Below the pieces are notes generated by a model. It saw only the letters and a list, made by a program, of their open reading frames with translations, did no database searches and had not been told where the DNA came from. Below, in pieces: positions 1-6,796 of a stretch of DNA of 15,637 bases. Origin of the DNA: Candidatus Brocadiia bacterium (GTDB lineage: Bacteria; Planctomycetota; PUPC01; DSUN01); contig JADHXT010000031.1 of assembly GCA_016782825.1 (NCBI GenBank), positions 1 to 15,637 of the forward strand, written 5' to 3'. Both the position numbers and the translations under genes were made by a program. How positions within the stretch are numbered: position 1 is the first letter of the stretch; every line of letters starts with the position of its first letter.

Positions 1-1
1 T

Positions 2-793
2 GCCTCCATCGCGGCTGCCGCGGCGGAGCCGGCGCCCCATGCCGCGCTCGAGGCCGAGATGGTGCGCCTCCTCAACACCGACCGCGCCACGCACAAGCTC
101 CCGCCCCTCACGTTCCACCCCGGCCTCGCCCGCGTGGCCCGCGGCCACAGCCAGGACATGCACGACCACAAGTTCTTCGCCCACGAGTCCAAGCGCACCG
201 GCAAGGTGGGCGACCGAGTCGACCGCGCCGGCATCGCCTACCGCGCCTGCGCTGAAAACATCGCCATGGAGTTCACCGTCGCCCAGGCCCAGGCCAACCT
301 GATGGCCAGCCCCGGCCACCGCAAGAACATCCTGAACGCCGACCACACCCACATCGGCGTGGGCATCGTGGGCCGCCAGGGCGCCATGCTCCACTTCACA
401 CAGGTGTTCATCAAGGCCGTGGTGGTGGTGGACGCGGCGGCGCTCCCCGCGCAACTGGTCGAGCGCATCAACGCCGCACGGGCGAAGAAGGGCCTCCGCC
501 GGCTGGTGGTGCACAAAGTGCTCATGCGGCTGGCGTTGGAACACAGCCAGCACGCCGAGAAGGTGGGCAAGCCCGAGCCGCTGTGGCTCGAAGACCGCAT
601 CGCGCGCTCCGGCCGCAAGTGGAAGATGCGCGACGGCGCCTACTTCCTCACCGACAACCTGGACGAGGTGGTCGCCTGCCCCACGGCCATGAGCCGACGC
701 TACGAGGAGATTGGCATCGGCATCGTCCAGGCATCCTTCCACGGCAAGTTCCGCGGCGCCCTCTGGGTCACCCTCCTCTGCGCCCAGCGGTAG
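2..793 (+). CDS. CAP/SCP-domain exported protein, tandem CAP modules, 5' end missing
   Basis: The reading frame is open from the window edge, so the true start and most of any signal peptide lie upstream. An Ala-rich stretch followed by AEPAPHAALEAEM looks like the end of a signal peptide. The first module has the hallmarks of bacterial YkwD-like CAP domains: HSQDMHDHKFFAHES, the ENIA motif, SPGHRKNIL and HIGVGI, then a beta strand ending HFTQVF. A second stretch (about codons 150-263) repeats the opening helix (LVERINAARAKKGLRRL then LALEHSQHA) and the late GIGIV strand, but lacks ENIA and the GHR histidine. It is therefore read as a degenerate second CAP module. CAP proteins act outside the cytoplasm; the substrate is not predictable here. 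The gene converges on the neighbouring minus-strand gene with an 11-bp gap and no visible terminator. An internal ATG at 59 exists but is unlikely to be the start. Confidence 0.88.
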   Translation, partial: ASIAAAAAEPAPHAALEAEMVRLLNTDRATHKLPPLTFHPGLARVARGHSQDMHDHKFFAHESKRTGKVGDRVDRAGIAYRACAENIAMEFTVAQAQANLMASPGHRKNILNADHTHIGVGIVGRQGAMLHFTQVFIKAVVVVDAAALPAQLVERINAARAKKGLRRLVVHKVLMRLALEHSQHAEKVGKPEPLWLEDRIARSGRKWKMRDGAYFLTDNLDEVVACPTAMSRRYEEIGIGIVQASFHGKFRGALWVTLLCAQR

Positions 794-804
794 CGCGGCG
801 GCGG

Positions 805-1854
805 TCAGTGCCCAACGATGCGCGGCACGCCGTCTCCCCAGCCGATCTTCACCCACGACAGATACCACGTGTGGCCGCGGTCGTTGTTGGCCTGGAAGAA
901 CATGTAGGTCTGGCCGTCGTCGTCCACGAAGAGGCCCGGGTGCCCCGATTCGGAGGCATTCCACGTGCCGGGCTTTCCGTTGGGGAGGAGCGGCTCGCGG
1001 AAGAGGCGGGTGAAGTGGAGGCCGTCTGTGCTGGTGGCGCAGCCGATCTGCTGCGGGTCGTTGTTGTAGCCGCCGCCGTAGAAGAGGTAGATGGTGCCAT
1101 CGCGTGTGAGGAGCGAGGGGGCCTCGATGCAGCGCTTCTCCCAGGGCAGCTCGGGCTTGAGGACGGGGGCGTCGAGGAGCTGGGTCCAGGCGGCGCGGCC
1201 GAAGTCGCTCCGGCGGTCGGCGCCGGCCACGACGAGCATCTGCACCTCCATCGACGGGTCGCGGGTGGCGTAGTAGAGCAGCAGCTTGTCGCCGTGCTCC
1301 AGCACGTCGCAGTCGATGCCGCGCCCGCAGTTCCAGGCGCCCTGGGCGCGGACGATGGGGTTGGTGGCGTTGCGGACGAAGCGGAGGCCGTCGGTGGTGG
1401 TGGCGTGGCAGATGGCGTCGCGGCGGCCGTTGCCGTAGGTGTTGTAGAAGAGGTGGAGCTTGCCGTCGAGCAGGATGATGCGGCCGTTCACCAGGCCCTT
1501 GCGCTCGTAGTCGTGTGCGGGGAGGACCTCGCCGATCTTCGTCCAGCGCACGAGGTCGCGGCTCTCGGCGATGCCGATGGCCCAGCCTTCGGCCTCGAGC
1601 CCGGGCGGGCGGCGTTCCTTGGTGTAGGGCGCCGTCGAGTAGTAGAGGAGGTAGCGGCCGCCGAAGCGGATCACCGATGGGTCCTTGGCGAAAGGGCGGC
1701 CGAGGCGATCGCTGTCGCCCCATTTCATGCGGGGATCCATGGGCTTGGCTTCTTCATGGGCTGCGGGGCCGTGTTGGGCGGCAGGCACGGAGCGCCCCGC
1801 CAGAGCCAGGCATGCCAGTGCCAGCGGGAGGAAGGGATGGTGTCGCCGTGTCAT
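805..1854 (-). CDS. Exported GH43-like five-bladed beta-propeller protein
   Basis: This is a 349-residue protein with a short basic start, a hydrophobic stretch (about residues 8-20) and a plausible signal-peptidase site near VPAAQ (residue 26). Recurring blade motifs are visible: FAKDPSVIRFGGRYLLYYS, GIAESRDLVRW, GKLHLFYNTYGNG, TTDGLRF, DKLLLYYATRDP, GTIYLFYGGGYNND and SGHPGLFVDDDGQTYMFF. These are typical of the GH43/GH32/GH130-type beta-propeller fold. Candidate acidic catalytic residues are Asp58 (KDPS), Asp181 or Asp183 (GIDCDVL) and Glu244 (CIEAPSLL). The likely role is hydrolysis or binding of plant or algal glycans outside the cytoplasm; the substrate cannot be told. It begins 21 bp after the zinc-finger gene on the same strand and is probably the last gene of the nadD operon. 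The Shine-Dalgarno site is weak, so the start rests on the signal peptide. Confidence 0.85.
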   Translation of the reverse strand: MTRRHHPFLPLALACLALAGRSVPAAQHGPAAHEEAKPMDPRMKWGDSDRLGRPFAKDPSVIRFGGRYLLYYSTAPYTKERRPPGLEAEGWAIGIAESRDLVRWTKIGEVLPAHDYERKGLVNGRIILLDGKLHLFYNTYGNGRRDAICHATTTDGLRFVRNATNPIVRAQGAWNCGRGIDCDVLEHGDKLLLYYATRDPSMEVQMLVVAGADRRSDFGRAAWTQLLDAPVLKPELPWEKRCIEAPSLLTRDGTIYLFYGGGYNNDPQQIGCATSTDGLHFTRLFREPLLPNGKPGTWNASESGHPGLFVDDDGQTYMFFQANNDRGHTWYLSWVKIGWGDGVPRIVGH

Positions 1855-1875
1855 GGGAGCCCGGCCTTCGTGTGC

Positions 1876-2196
1876 CTACTTGAAGACCATCTGGTAGATG
1901 CTCTTGAGCACGGGGAGCTTCATCATGCCCCCGCCGACGTAGACGGCCGCGGCGAGGATGGCCAGGAGGATGATGCCGGCCACCAGGCTGCGCATGCGAG
2001 ACTGCTTGACGACGGGTTTCTTGCGGCTGGCGTAGGCGATGTACTGGTCGTAGCAGGTCTGGTTGCAGAAGAGGCCTTCGGCGGCGGCCTTGTCGTATCG
2101 GCAGGCCTCGCACAGCGGCTTGTGACACTGGTGACAGTGGCCGATGGCGGGGGTGCCTTTGTGGTTGATGCAGTGGGTGCCGGTTCCGACGCTCAT
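1876..2196 (-). CDS. Small B-box-like zinc-finger membrane protein
   Basis: This 106-residue protein has an N-terminal cysteine/histidine cluster: C9-x2-H12, C21-x2-C24, C29-x2-C32 and C44-x3-C48, with extra histidines at 20 and 25. The spacing resembles the short B-box-type zinc finger found in many bacterial membrane proteins, in which a CxxH opens the motif and CxxC-KPLCxxC follows. A basic linker (RKKPVVKQSRMR) leads to one transmembrane helix at about residues 70-90, then a short tail ending YQMVFK. The finger is therefore probably cytoplasmic. The start ATG overlaps the stop of the preceding coiled-coil gene by four bases (ATGA), and a strong AAGGAGG site lies at 2207-2213. The frame stays open far upstream of this ATG, but that part is an antisense-type shadow inside the neighbour. 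A protein-binding or regulatory role is inferred; no enzyme signature is seen. Confidence 0.82.
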   Translation of the reverse strand: MSVGTGTHCINHKGTPAIGHCHQCHKPLCEACRYDKAAAEGLFCNQTCYDQYIAYASRKKPVVKQSRMRSLVAGIILLAILAAAVYVGGGMMKLPVLKSIYQMVFK

Positions 2197-3545
2197 TTTC
2201 GTTTGTCCTCCTTCTCTTTGCGCTCGGCCTCGTCCTCCATCTCTCCGGCGAGATGGAGCACCTCGCGCACGATGTCCTCGCGGAGTTGCTTGCCGTCGGT
2301 CGCGGCCTCTTCGGCGGTGGCGATGGCCATCTGCTCGGCGTTGCGGAGCTGACGGGCGAACAGGCGGGTGCGCTCGCGGGGCCACCGCTCGCGTTCGCGG
2401 ACGACGCGGCGGAGTTCCCAGGCGAGATGCTTCCGGTCGCTGGCGGTCACGCGCTGGTCGGCGGCGAGCTTCGCCGCCTGGGCCTTGCCGAAGCCGTCGG
2501 CGTCGTCCTGCGCCCACGCCACGGCGCGGGCGGCCAGGCGCGTGCTGTCCTGCTCGGCGCTCGAGGCGAGGCCGGCGCGCGCGTCCTCCTCGCGCCGCAC
2601 GGCCTGAAGCAGTGCGGTGTGGCGCGTGGCGTCGGCGGCCCGACGGCGGGTGAGTGCGGTTTGGGCGGCCCGCCGGTCTTGGACGTCGTCGCGGGCGAGT
2701 CCAGCCTGCTGCGCGTCGGCGAGGCGGGCCGACTGCGCGGCCAGACGCTTGGCGGCGGCGGACGCACGGTCGTGCTGTGCCTGGATGTCGGCCTGCTCGC
2801 GGCGGGCCATGGCGAGCAGCGTGCCCTCCTGTTCCTGTCGCTCGCGGAGTTGCGGCGCGACGGGCCGAACGGGCTTCGCGGAGGCGGGAGCCGGGCGGGT
2901 CGCGGCGTCGCGGCGCGCGGCGATGAGCGACGCGCCGGCGGCCTTGGCGGCATCGCGGCGTGCCGTGCCGAGTCGGCGCTGGATGGCGTCGCGTTCTTCG
3001 CGGGCACGGCGAGGGGAGGCCGCGTGGTCGGGCGAGGCGACGGGCGTGGGGCGCGGCTCGACGGCAACGGGCGGGGCACCCCGCGCGGTCACGGCGATGG
3101 CATCGTCCTCGGCCTGGCGCGCGGCGCGGCGGGCCAGCTCCTGCGCCTCGCGCTGGTGTCGCGCGCGAGCGGCCTGGACGCGTGCCAACTCGTCGCTGGA
3201 CTTGCGTTCGTCCTGCGCGGTGGTGACGGGGGGCTCGGGCTTCGGCGGGGTCGGCTTGGCGACGACGGAGGGCTCAGGCTTCGGCGGTGCCGGCTTGGCG
3301 ACGACGGGCGGCTTGGGCTTGGCCAGCGCCGGCTTCGGCGCGCGACGTGGCGCGGTGCGGAGTTGCTTCAGCTCGCGGCGTGCGTCCCAGAGGGAGCTGC
3401 CGGCCGTGGACGCGGCGTCGCGGCGGGCGCCGCCCACCTGGTGCTGGATGGCGTCGCGTTCGCGGCGCGCCTTGGCGGCGGCCGGCGCGGCAAGAGCGGC
3501 GGGGACGATTCCCGCGAGGACGAGCAGGGCGAGGATGCGTGTCAT
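2193..3545 (-). CDS. Exported Ala/Arg-rich coiled-coil protein with internal repeats
   Basis: This 450-residue protein starts with a clear signal peptide (MTRILALLVLAGIVPAALAA, cleavage near residue 20-24). The rest is low in complexity: long Ala/Arg/Glu/Gln helices likely to form coiled coils (about 115-155, 230-345 and 360-450), separated by Pro/Lys-rich linkers (66-108 and 156-178). A 34-residue block around RERDAIQ...GARRDAA occurs twice (25-58 and 180-213; 22 of 34 identical by eye). A 13-residue P-x-VVAKP-x-PPKPE unit is repeated at 79-104. The C-terminus is strongly charged. No enzymatic domain is recognised; a periplasmic structural or spacer role is possible. The start overlaps the mtlD stop (ATGA) with an AAAGGTGA site just upstream, and its own stop overlaps the next start. 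An in-frame extension upstream is an artefact of the mtlD antisense frame. Confidence 0.78.
   Translation of the reverse strand: MTRILALLVLAGIVPAALAAPAAAKARRERDAIQHQVGGARRDAASTAGSSLWDARRELKQLRTAPRRAPKPALAKPKPPVVAKPAPPKPEPSVVAKPTPPKPEPPVTTAQDERKSSDELARVQAARARHQREAQELARRAARQAEDDAIAVTARGAPPVAVEPRPTPVASPDHAASPRRAREERDAIQRRLGTARRDAAKAAGASLIAARRDAATRPAPASAKPVRPVAPQLRERQEQEGTLLAMARREQADIQAQHDRASAAAKRLAAQSARLADAQQAGLARDDVQDRRAAQTALTRRRAADATRHTALLQAVRREEDARAGLASSAEQDSTRLAARAVAWAQDDADGFGKAQAAKLAADQRVTASDRKHLAWELRRVVRERERWPRERTRLFARQLRNAEQMAIATAEEAATDGKQLREDIVREVLHLAGEMEDEAERKEKEDKRK
3234..3311 (-). repeat. Two tandem 39-nt units encoding a Pro/Lys linker
   Basis: Two successive 39-bp units encode P-x-VVAKP-x-PPKPE (residues 79-91 and 92-104) in the coiled-coil protein. 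A third, decayed unit (PPVTTA) follows. Such linkers usually span or attach to the cell wall; copy number could vary between strains. Confidence 0.75.
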
Positions 3546-4684
3546 AGGGCGATCACCTTTCGGACCAACAAGTATAGCTCGTCTGCGGGTTGGAGTCCAC
3601 ACACGGTGGTGAGGACGGCGTCGGGGCCATCGTCGTGGAGCATCTGCTGGAGGCGGGCGGCCTGGGGGTCGTCGGGGTGGTCGTAGGCCACGGCGGCGCG
3701 GATGCCCTGGAGGATGTTGCTCGGGTGGATGCCCTCGTCGAGGCAGGCCTGGGCGGCGCCCACGAGGCGGTCGTGGCGGCCGAGTTTGCGGATGGGGTCG
3801 CGTGCCACGCGGGCCACGGTGTCGCCGAGGGCGCGGTTGGCGAATCGGCGGAGCAGGTCGCGCACGTGGGCGTCGTATTCGTCGGGGTCGAAGCCGTGGC
3901 GGGAGATGAGCGCCTGGGCGGCTTCGGCGAGGCCGGCGACGACGGCCGTGCGGATGGGCATGTCGGTGATGGCGTCGGCGGTGAGGCGGTGGCCCTGCGG
4001 GTAGCCCAGGTAGGCGCAAAGGGCGTGGCCCAGGTTGTGGCAGAAGAGCTTGCGTTCCTCGTGGGCGCGGATGTTGTCCACGGGCAGGAAGCCCTGGACG
4101 GCGGGGGGCGGGCCGACGAAGGCGGTGGCGTCCACGGGCAGGATGGCGTAGGGCTCGACCGACACGCGGAGGGGGTCGGCGTGTTCCTGGTCGGGCACCA
4201 TGCGGCTCACCACGGTGGCCACGAAGCCCACGCCGTGGCGCACGAAGGTGGCGGTGGCGTCGTCGGCCAGGTCGAGCACGCCGTGGCGGAGGCGTTCGGC
4301 GGCATCGAGGAGGTTTTCGCACACCACCACGTTCAGCGGTGCGGCGGAGCCTTCGGCGCGGCGGGCCAGGCCGGCGGCCAGGGGCGGCACGATGTGGGGC
4401 AGGGCGCGCACGCCCACGGCGGTGCTGGCGATGTCGCACGTGGCCACGGCCTCGGCCACGGCATCGGTGTCGCGGCCGTCGATGGCGCGGACGTGGGTGA
4501 CGGGAAACACCTGCTCCTCGTCGTCGTTCACCAGCTCGATGTCGTAGCCGTGGCGTTCGTTGAGCGCGGCCACCACGGCGGGCACCACGTCGACGAACAC
4601 CGTCTCCCAGCCGCTCTGGCAGTAGAGCTGGCCGAGGAAACCGCGGCCGATCTTGCCGGCGCCGAAGTGGAGGGCGGTCTTCAT
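3542..4684 (-). CDS. mtlD: Mannitol-1-phosphate 5-dehydrogenase
   Basis: This 380-residue cytoplasmic enzyme interconverts mannitol 1-phosphate and fructose 6-phosphate using NAD. The length is close to the usual ~380 residues. The N-terminal Rossmann fold shows HFGAGKIGRGFLG (6-18), followed by the acidic VDVV strand end that binds the NAD ribose. CENLLDAAERLR (122-133) and the polyol-dehydrogenase active-site motif K212-x4-N217-x2-H220 (in KLFCHNLGHA) are intact, followed by GIHPSNILQGI near the C-terminus. Fructuronate and altronate reductases share the fold but are longer. The start ATG overlaps the nadD stop by one base (TGATG) and the stop overlaps the coiled-coil start (ATGA), so translation is probably coupled along the operon. 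No mannitol PTS transporter gene is in the window, so the mannitol 1-phosphate may be made internally from fructose 6-phosphate rather than imported. Confidence 0.93.
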   Translation of the reverse strand: MKTALHFGAGKIGRGFLGQLYCQSGWETVFVDVVPAVVAALNERHGYDIELVNDDEEQVFPVTHVRAIDGRDTDAVAEAVATCDIASTAVGVRALPHIVPPLAAGLARRAEGSAAPLNVVVCENLLDAAERLRHGVLDLADDATATFVRHGVGFVATVVSRMVPDQEHADPLRVSVEPYAILPVDATAFVGPPPAVQGFLPVDNIRAHEERKLFCHNLGHALCAYLGYPQGHRLTADAITDMPIRTAVVAGLAEAAQALISRHGFDPDEYDAHVRDLLRRFANRALGDTVARVARDPIRKLGRHDRLVGAAQACLDEGIHPSNILQGIRAAVAYDHPDDPQAARLQQMLHDDGPDAVLTTVCGLQPADELYLLVRKVIAL

Positions 4685-5292
4685 CAGCGGTAGAGCCCAT
4701 TTCTGGAAATGTAGTCGGCGACCGCGGCGGGCACCAGGCCGTCGAGGGGCTGCCCCCCGGCCACGCGGCGGCGGATGGCGGTGCTCGAGATGTCCGTGGG
4801 CGGCATGCCGATCACCCGCTGGCGGATGCCGGCGATCTGCGCGTCGGTGAGCGCGGGGCGGAGCGCGTCGAAGTGGTCGAGCGCCTCGCCCGGGCGGTTG
4901 GCGACGACGAACTTGCACAGCGACGCCAGCTCGCCGATGTGATACCACGTGGGCAGCTCGGGCAGGGTGTCGGCGCCGATGAGGAAATGGATGTCCCAGT
5001 TCGGGTGTTTGTCGAGCAGCTCGCAGATGGTGTGGAGGGTGTAGGAGGGGCCTTCGCGTCGCAGCTCCACGTCGCTGGCCTCGAACGCCGGGTCGTCGGC
5101 GATGGCAAGCTGCACCATGCGTAGACGGTGGCTGGCGGAGGCCATGTTGCCGCTGTCCTTGTGGGGCGGCAGGCAGTTGGGCACCAGGAGCACGCGCCGC
5201 AGGGCCAGCCGCTGGCGTGCCGCCTCGGCCAGTGCCAGGTGGCCGTTGTGAATTGGATTGAAGGAGCCGCCGAGCAGTCCGATCTTTGCCAC
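4684..5292 (-). CDS. nadD: Nicotinate-nucleotide adenylyltransferase
   Basis: This 202-residue cytoplasmic enzyme transfers AMP from ATP to nicotinate mononucleotide, the penultimate step of NAD synthesis. It carries the nucleotidyltransferase signature GGSFNPIHNGHL (8-19), PPHK (42-45), SYTLHTI (83-89), FLIGADTL (103-110) and the C-terminal ISSTAIRRR (168-176). The length matches the NadD family. The start is assigned to GTG at 5290-5292: MAKIGLLGG is where the family begins, and a GGAG site lies about 8 nt upstream. An open frame continues far upstream, but it crosses the promoter and the inverted repeat and has no family similarity. It is the first gene of the minus-strand operon. It is usually found beside obgE, rsfS or proA rather than mtlD, so this neighbourhood is less common. 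Confidence 0.95.
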   Translation of the reverse strand: MAKIGLLGGSFNPIHNGHLALAEAARQRLALRRVLLVPNCLPPHKDSGNMASASHRLRMVQLAIADDPAFEASDVELRREGPSYTLHTICELLDKHPNWDIHFLIGADTLPELPTWYHIGELASLCKFVVANRPGEALDHFDALRPALTDAQIAGIRQRVIGMPPTDISSTAIRRRVAGGQPLDGLVPAAVADYISRNGLYR

Positions 5293-5326
5293 GATACACG
5301 CTCCGGAGATCCCCCACCGACGGCGT

Positions 5327-5355
5327 ATTATACCGCAGCCGGCCCCCTTTTCCAA
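5327..5355 (-). promoter_or_regulatory. Sigma-70-type promoter of the nadD operon
   Basis: Read on the minus strand, a TTGGAA -35 box (5355-5350) is separated by exactly 17 bp from a perfect TATAAT -10 box (5332-5327). Transcription would start near 5320, leaving a leader of about 28 nt before the GTG at 5292. No other good promoter is seen inside the tightly packed operon, so this probably drives all five genes. Confidence 0.8.
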
Positions 5356-5396
5356 CGAGGGGTTGCGCGGGTGCGAGTCGGGATTGTTGGCAATGC

Positions 5397-5569
5397 GGGG
5401 GGAATTTTCTTTGGGGAAGAAGGTTTCCCCCACACCCCCTTCCAAGAACCCTGAGATTGGCGGCAGCCGTTCGCCGCCGCGACGAACGGCTGCCGCCCAA
5501 CCCAAAGGTCTTCGGAAGGTGGGGGTTTGGGGGAGGAAAGCCCTTCTCCTCAAGAAGGGTTGCCTCCCC
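5397..5569. repeat. Large imperfect inverted repeat, MITE- or REP-like
   Basis: The core is a perfect 15-bp inverted repeat (GGCGGCAGCCGTTCG at 5459-5473 and its complement at 5483-5497) with a 9-nt spacer. Outside it the two sides remain imperfectly complementary. TTTCCCCCACACCCCCTTCC (5424-5443) mirrors 5514-5539 with small gaps, and runs of G and C mark both outer ends. The whole could fold into a long hairpin on either strand. It lies between two divergent promoters, so it is not a terminator. It carries no gene. The outer limits are approximate. Confidence 0.7.
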
Positions 5570-5607
5570 CGATTCCCGACTGTCGACCGAATCCGGGCTA
5601 CGCTCTC

Positions 5608-5636
5608 TTGCGCTGGCTTTGCCGGTGCGCTATCAT
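5608..5636 (+). promoter_or_regulatory. Candidate promoter for the isomerase gene
   Basis: TTGCGC (5608-5613), a 17-bp spacer and TATCAT (5631-5636) fit a sigma-70-type promoter with one or two mismatches per box. Transcription would start near 5643, about 58 nt before the ATG at 5701. Confidence 0.55.
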
Positions 5637-5647
5637 CCCGCGCACAT

Positions 5648-5668
5648 GCCGGCCCGTTGGGGGCCGGC
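5648..5668 (+). promoter_or_regulatory. GC-rich hairpin in the predicted isomerase 5' UTR
   Basis: GCCGGCCC (5648-5655) pairs with GGGCCGGC (5661-5668) around a 5-nt loop, just after the predicted start of transcription and 20 nt before the AAGGAG site. No T-tract follows, so it is not an intrinsic terminator. It may stabilise the 5' end of the mRNA; function is unproven. Confidence 0.45.
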
Positions 5669-5700
5669 GCCCCGATGCCCGCAGCCGAAGGAGCCGTCCC

Positions 5701-6513
5701 ATGGCCGAGCCCAAGATTGGCGTCATCCACTACAACTTCCCCGACATGGACTGGATTCAGTTTCTCGACTACTGCGTGCGCACGGGCTACGAGTATATCG
5801 AGGTGGCCATCAGCGACGTGTGGGGCGAGGGCGTAACCGATCCCGAGGCCAAGGCCAAGGAGGTGCGCGCCCAGATGGACGACCGCGGCATCAAGGCCGG
5901 CGCCCTGGCGGCGGGCAACGACTTCGTGCTGCTCGACGAGGCCGCCATCGAGCCCGAGATCGAGCGCATGAAGCGCATCTGCTGCGACCTGGCGCCCATC
6001 GTCGGCACCGACACCATCCGCACCGAGGGCGGCCGGCCCAAGCCCGAGGTGTCCGAGGACAGATACGTGGAGGCCATGGGCGGCTGCCTCAAGCGCTGCG
6101 TGTCCTTCATCGAGCCCGCAGGCATCAAGCTCGCCCTCGACAACCACGGCCCCGTGACCAACGACGGCGACCTCCAGGTGAAGATCTTCGAGTTCGTCGG
6201 CAGCCCCAACGTCGGCTCGAACCTCGACACGATGAACTACCGCTGGTTCGGCCACGACATCGCCACCATCAACCGCTTCTACGAAATCGTCGCCCCCTAC
6301 GTGTTCCACACCCACATGAAAGACGGCTTCGGCTCGCGCGAAAACTACAAGGGCGCCGCGCTCGGCGAGGGCGAGATCGACCTGCACCACGCCATCAAGT
6401 GCCTGCGCAACGTCGGCTACGACGGCGTGTGGTGCAGCGAATACGAAGGCCCCGAGCGCGAGGGCGGCGTCGGCTACGCCAAGTGCTGCCAGTGGCTCAA
6501 GGCCAATCTGTGA
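5701..6513 (+). CDS. Sugar-phosphate isomerase/epimerase-like TIM-barrel protein
   Basis: This 270-residue protein is of the xylose isomerase-like/AP-endonuclease-2 TIM-barrel superfamily (IolE, IolI and hydroxypyruvate isomerase relatives). Features seen are the GYEYIEVAISDVWGEG strand end (29-44), LALDNHG (144-150, with a metal-binding-type His149), NLDTMNYRWFG (174-184, Asp176), HTHMKDGF (203-210), GEGEIDL and the C-terminal GVWCSEYEG (Glu247). These fit the divalent-metal site of the family, so the role is probably interconversion of keto/aldo sugars or inositol intermediates in the cytoplasm. The exact substrate is not predictable. The ATG is preceded by AAGGAG with 7-nt spacing; the open frame upstream of it crosses promoter and repeat sequence. 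The 3' end is duplicated 343 bp downstream. The DUF4926 gene follows after 49 nt and is probably cotranscribed. Confidence 0.87.
   Translation: MAEPKIGVIHYNFPDMDWIQFLDYCVRTGYEYIEVAISDVWGEGVTDPEAKAKEVRAQMDDRGIKAGALAAGNDFVLLDEAAIEPEIERMKRICCDLAPIVGTDTIRTEGGRPKPEVSEDRYVEAMGGCLKRCVSFIEPAGIKLALDNHGPVTNDGDLQVKIFEFVGSPNVGSNLDTMNYRWFGHDIATINRFYEIVAPYVFHTHMKDGFGSRENYKGAALGEGEIDLHHAIKCLRNVGYDGVWCSEYEGPEREGGVGYAKCCQWLKANL
6454..6513 (+). repeat. 60-bp direct repeat, copy 1 (3' end of the isomerase gene)
   Basis: The last 19 codons and stop of the isomerase gene (plus the shared start GAGCGCGAGG) recur at 6797-6856. The first 50 bases are identical and the last ten differ at three positions. Confidence 0.95.
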
Positions 6514-6562
6514 GGGAATCCCGGCGGAGGCCGCCTGTGAATCCGCTGGGAGGAGACGTCTG

Positions 6563-6793
6563 ATGATCAGCGAACTGGATACCATTGTGCTGACGGCCGA
6601 CCTCCCCGAGCACGGCCTGCGGCGAGGCGACATGGGTACCGTGGTGCTCGTGCACGGCGAGGGCGAGGGCTACGAGGTGGAGTTCACCGCCCTGGATGGC
6701 GAGACGCTGGCCGTCGTCTCGCTTGGCGCGGCTCAGTTGCGCCTCACGGCCCACGGCGAGATCGCTCACGCCCGCGCCCTCCAGACCGCTTGA
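6563..6793 (+). CDS. DUF4926-family small protein
   Basis: This 76-residue protein matches the pattern of DUF4926: an opening VLTADLPEHGLRRGDMGTVV, then GEGYEVEFTALDGETLAVVSL and a final beta strand AQLRL. The family is a compact SH3-like beta fold of unknown function, often encoded near toxin-antitoxin or other accessory genes. No signal peptide or membrane segment is seen. A good GGAGGA site lies 8 nt before the ATG. The gene lies exactly between two copies of the isomerase 3' end, which suggests that it arrived with, or was bracketed by, a local duplication. Cotranscription with the isomerase gene is likely. Confidence 0.85.
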   Translation: MISELDTIVLTADLPEHGLRRGDMGTVVLVHGEGEGYEVEFTALDGETLAVVSLGAAQLRLTAHGEIAHARALQTA

Positions 6794-6796
6794 GCT

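Larger units (their letters stand above)
5293..5700. other. 408-bp divergent intergenic region between nadD and the isomerase gene
   Basis: No credible gene lies here; the open frames that cross it have no coding character. It contains, left to right: the nadD promoter (minus strand), a large imperfect inverted repeat, a + strand promoter candidate, a small GC-rich 5'-UTR hairpin and the isomerase ribosome-binding site at 5688-5693. Confidence 0.85.

Noticed and set aside
583..2352. A 589-codon + strand open frame across the propeller and zinc-finger genes
   Set aside because: It overlaps the CAP gene and is an antisense shadow: rich in Val, Ala, Glu and Gly with no motif. The minus-strand genes have signal peptides and conserved motifs.
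3590..4693. A 367-codon + strand open frame opposite mtlD
   Set aside because: It is Gly/His/Val-rich and without motif, while mtlD on the other strand is full length and conserved.
5459..5497. The 15-bp hairpin as an intrinsic terminator
   Set aside because: No T-tract follows on either strand and no gene ends towards it; both flanking genes point away.
5397..5569. The inverted repeat as a CRISPR array
   Set aside because: There is one palindromic unit only, with no regular spacing or set of spacers.
5527..5700. In-frame upstream extension of the isomerase gene
   Set aside because: It would start inside the inverted repeat and before the promoter candidate. The ATG at 5701 has AAGGAG at the right distance and the family N-terminus.
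5293..6633. In-frame upstream extension of nadD through the isomerase gene
   Set aside because: It crosses the nadD promoter and the inverted repeat, lacks family similarity and would exceed the NadD length threefold. The GTG at 5292 has a ribosome site and the expected N-terminus.
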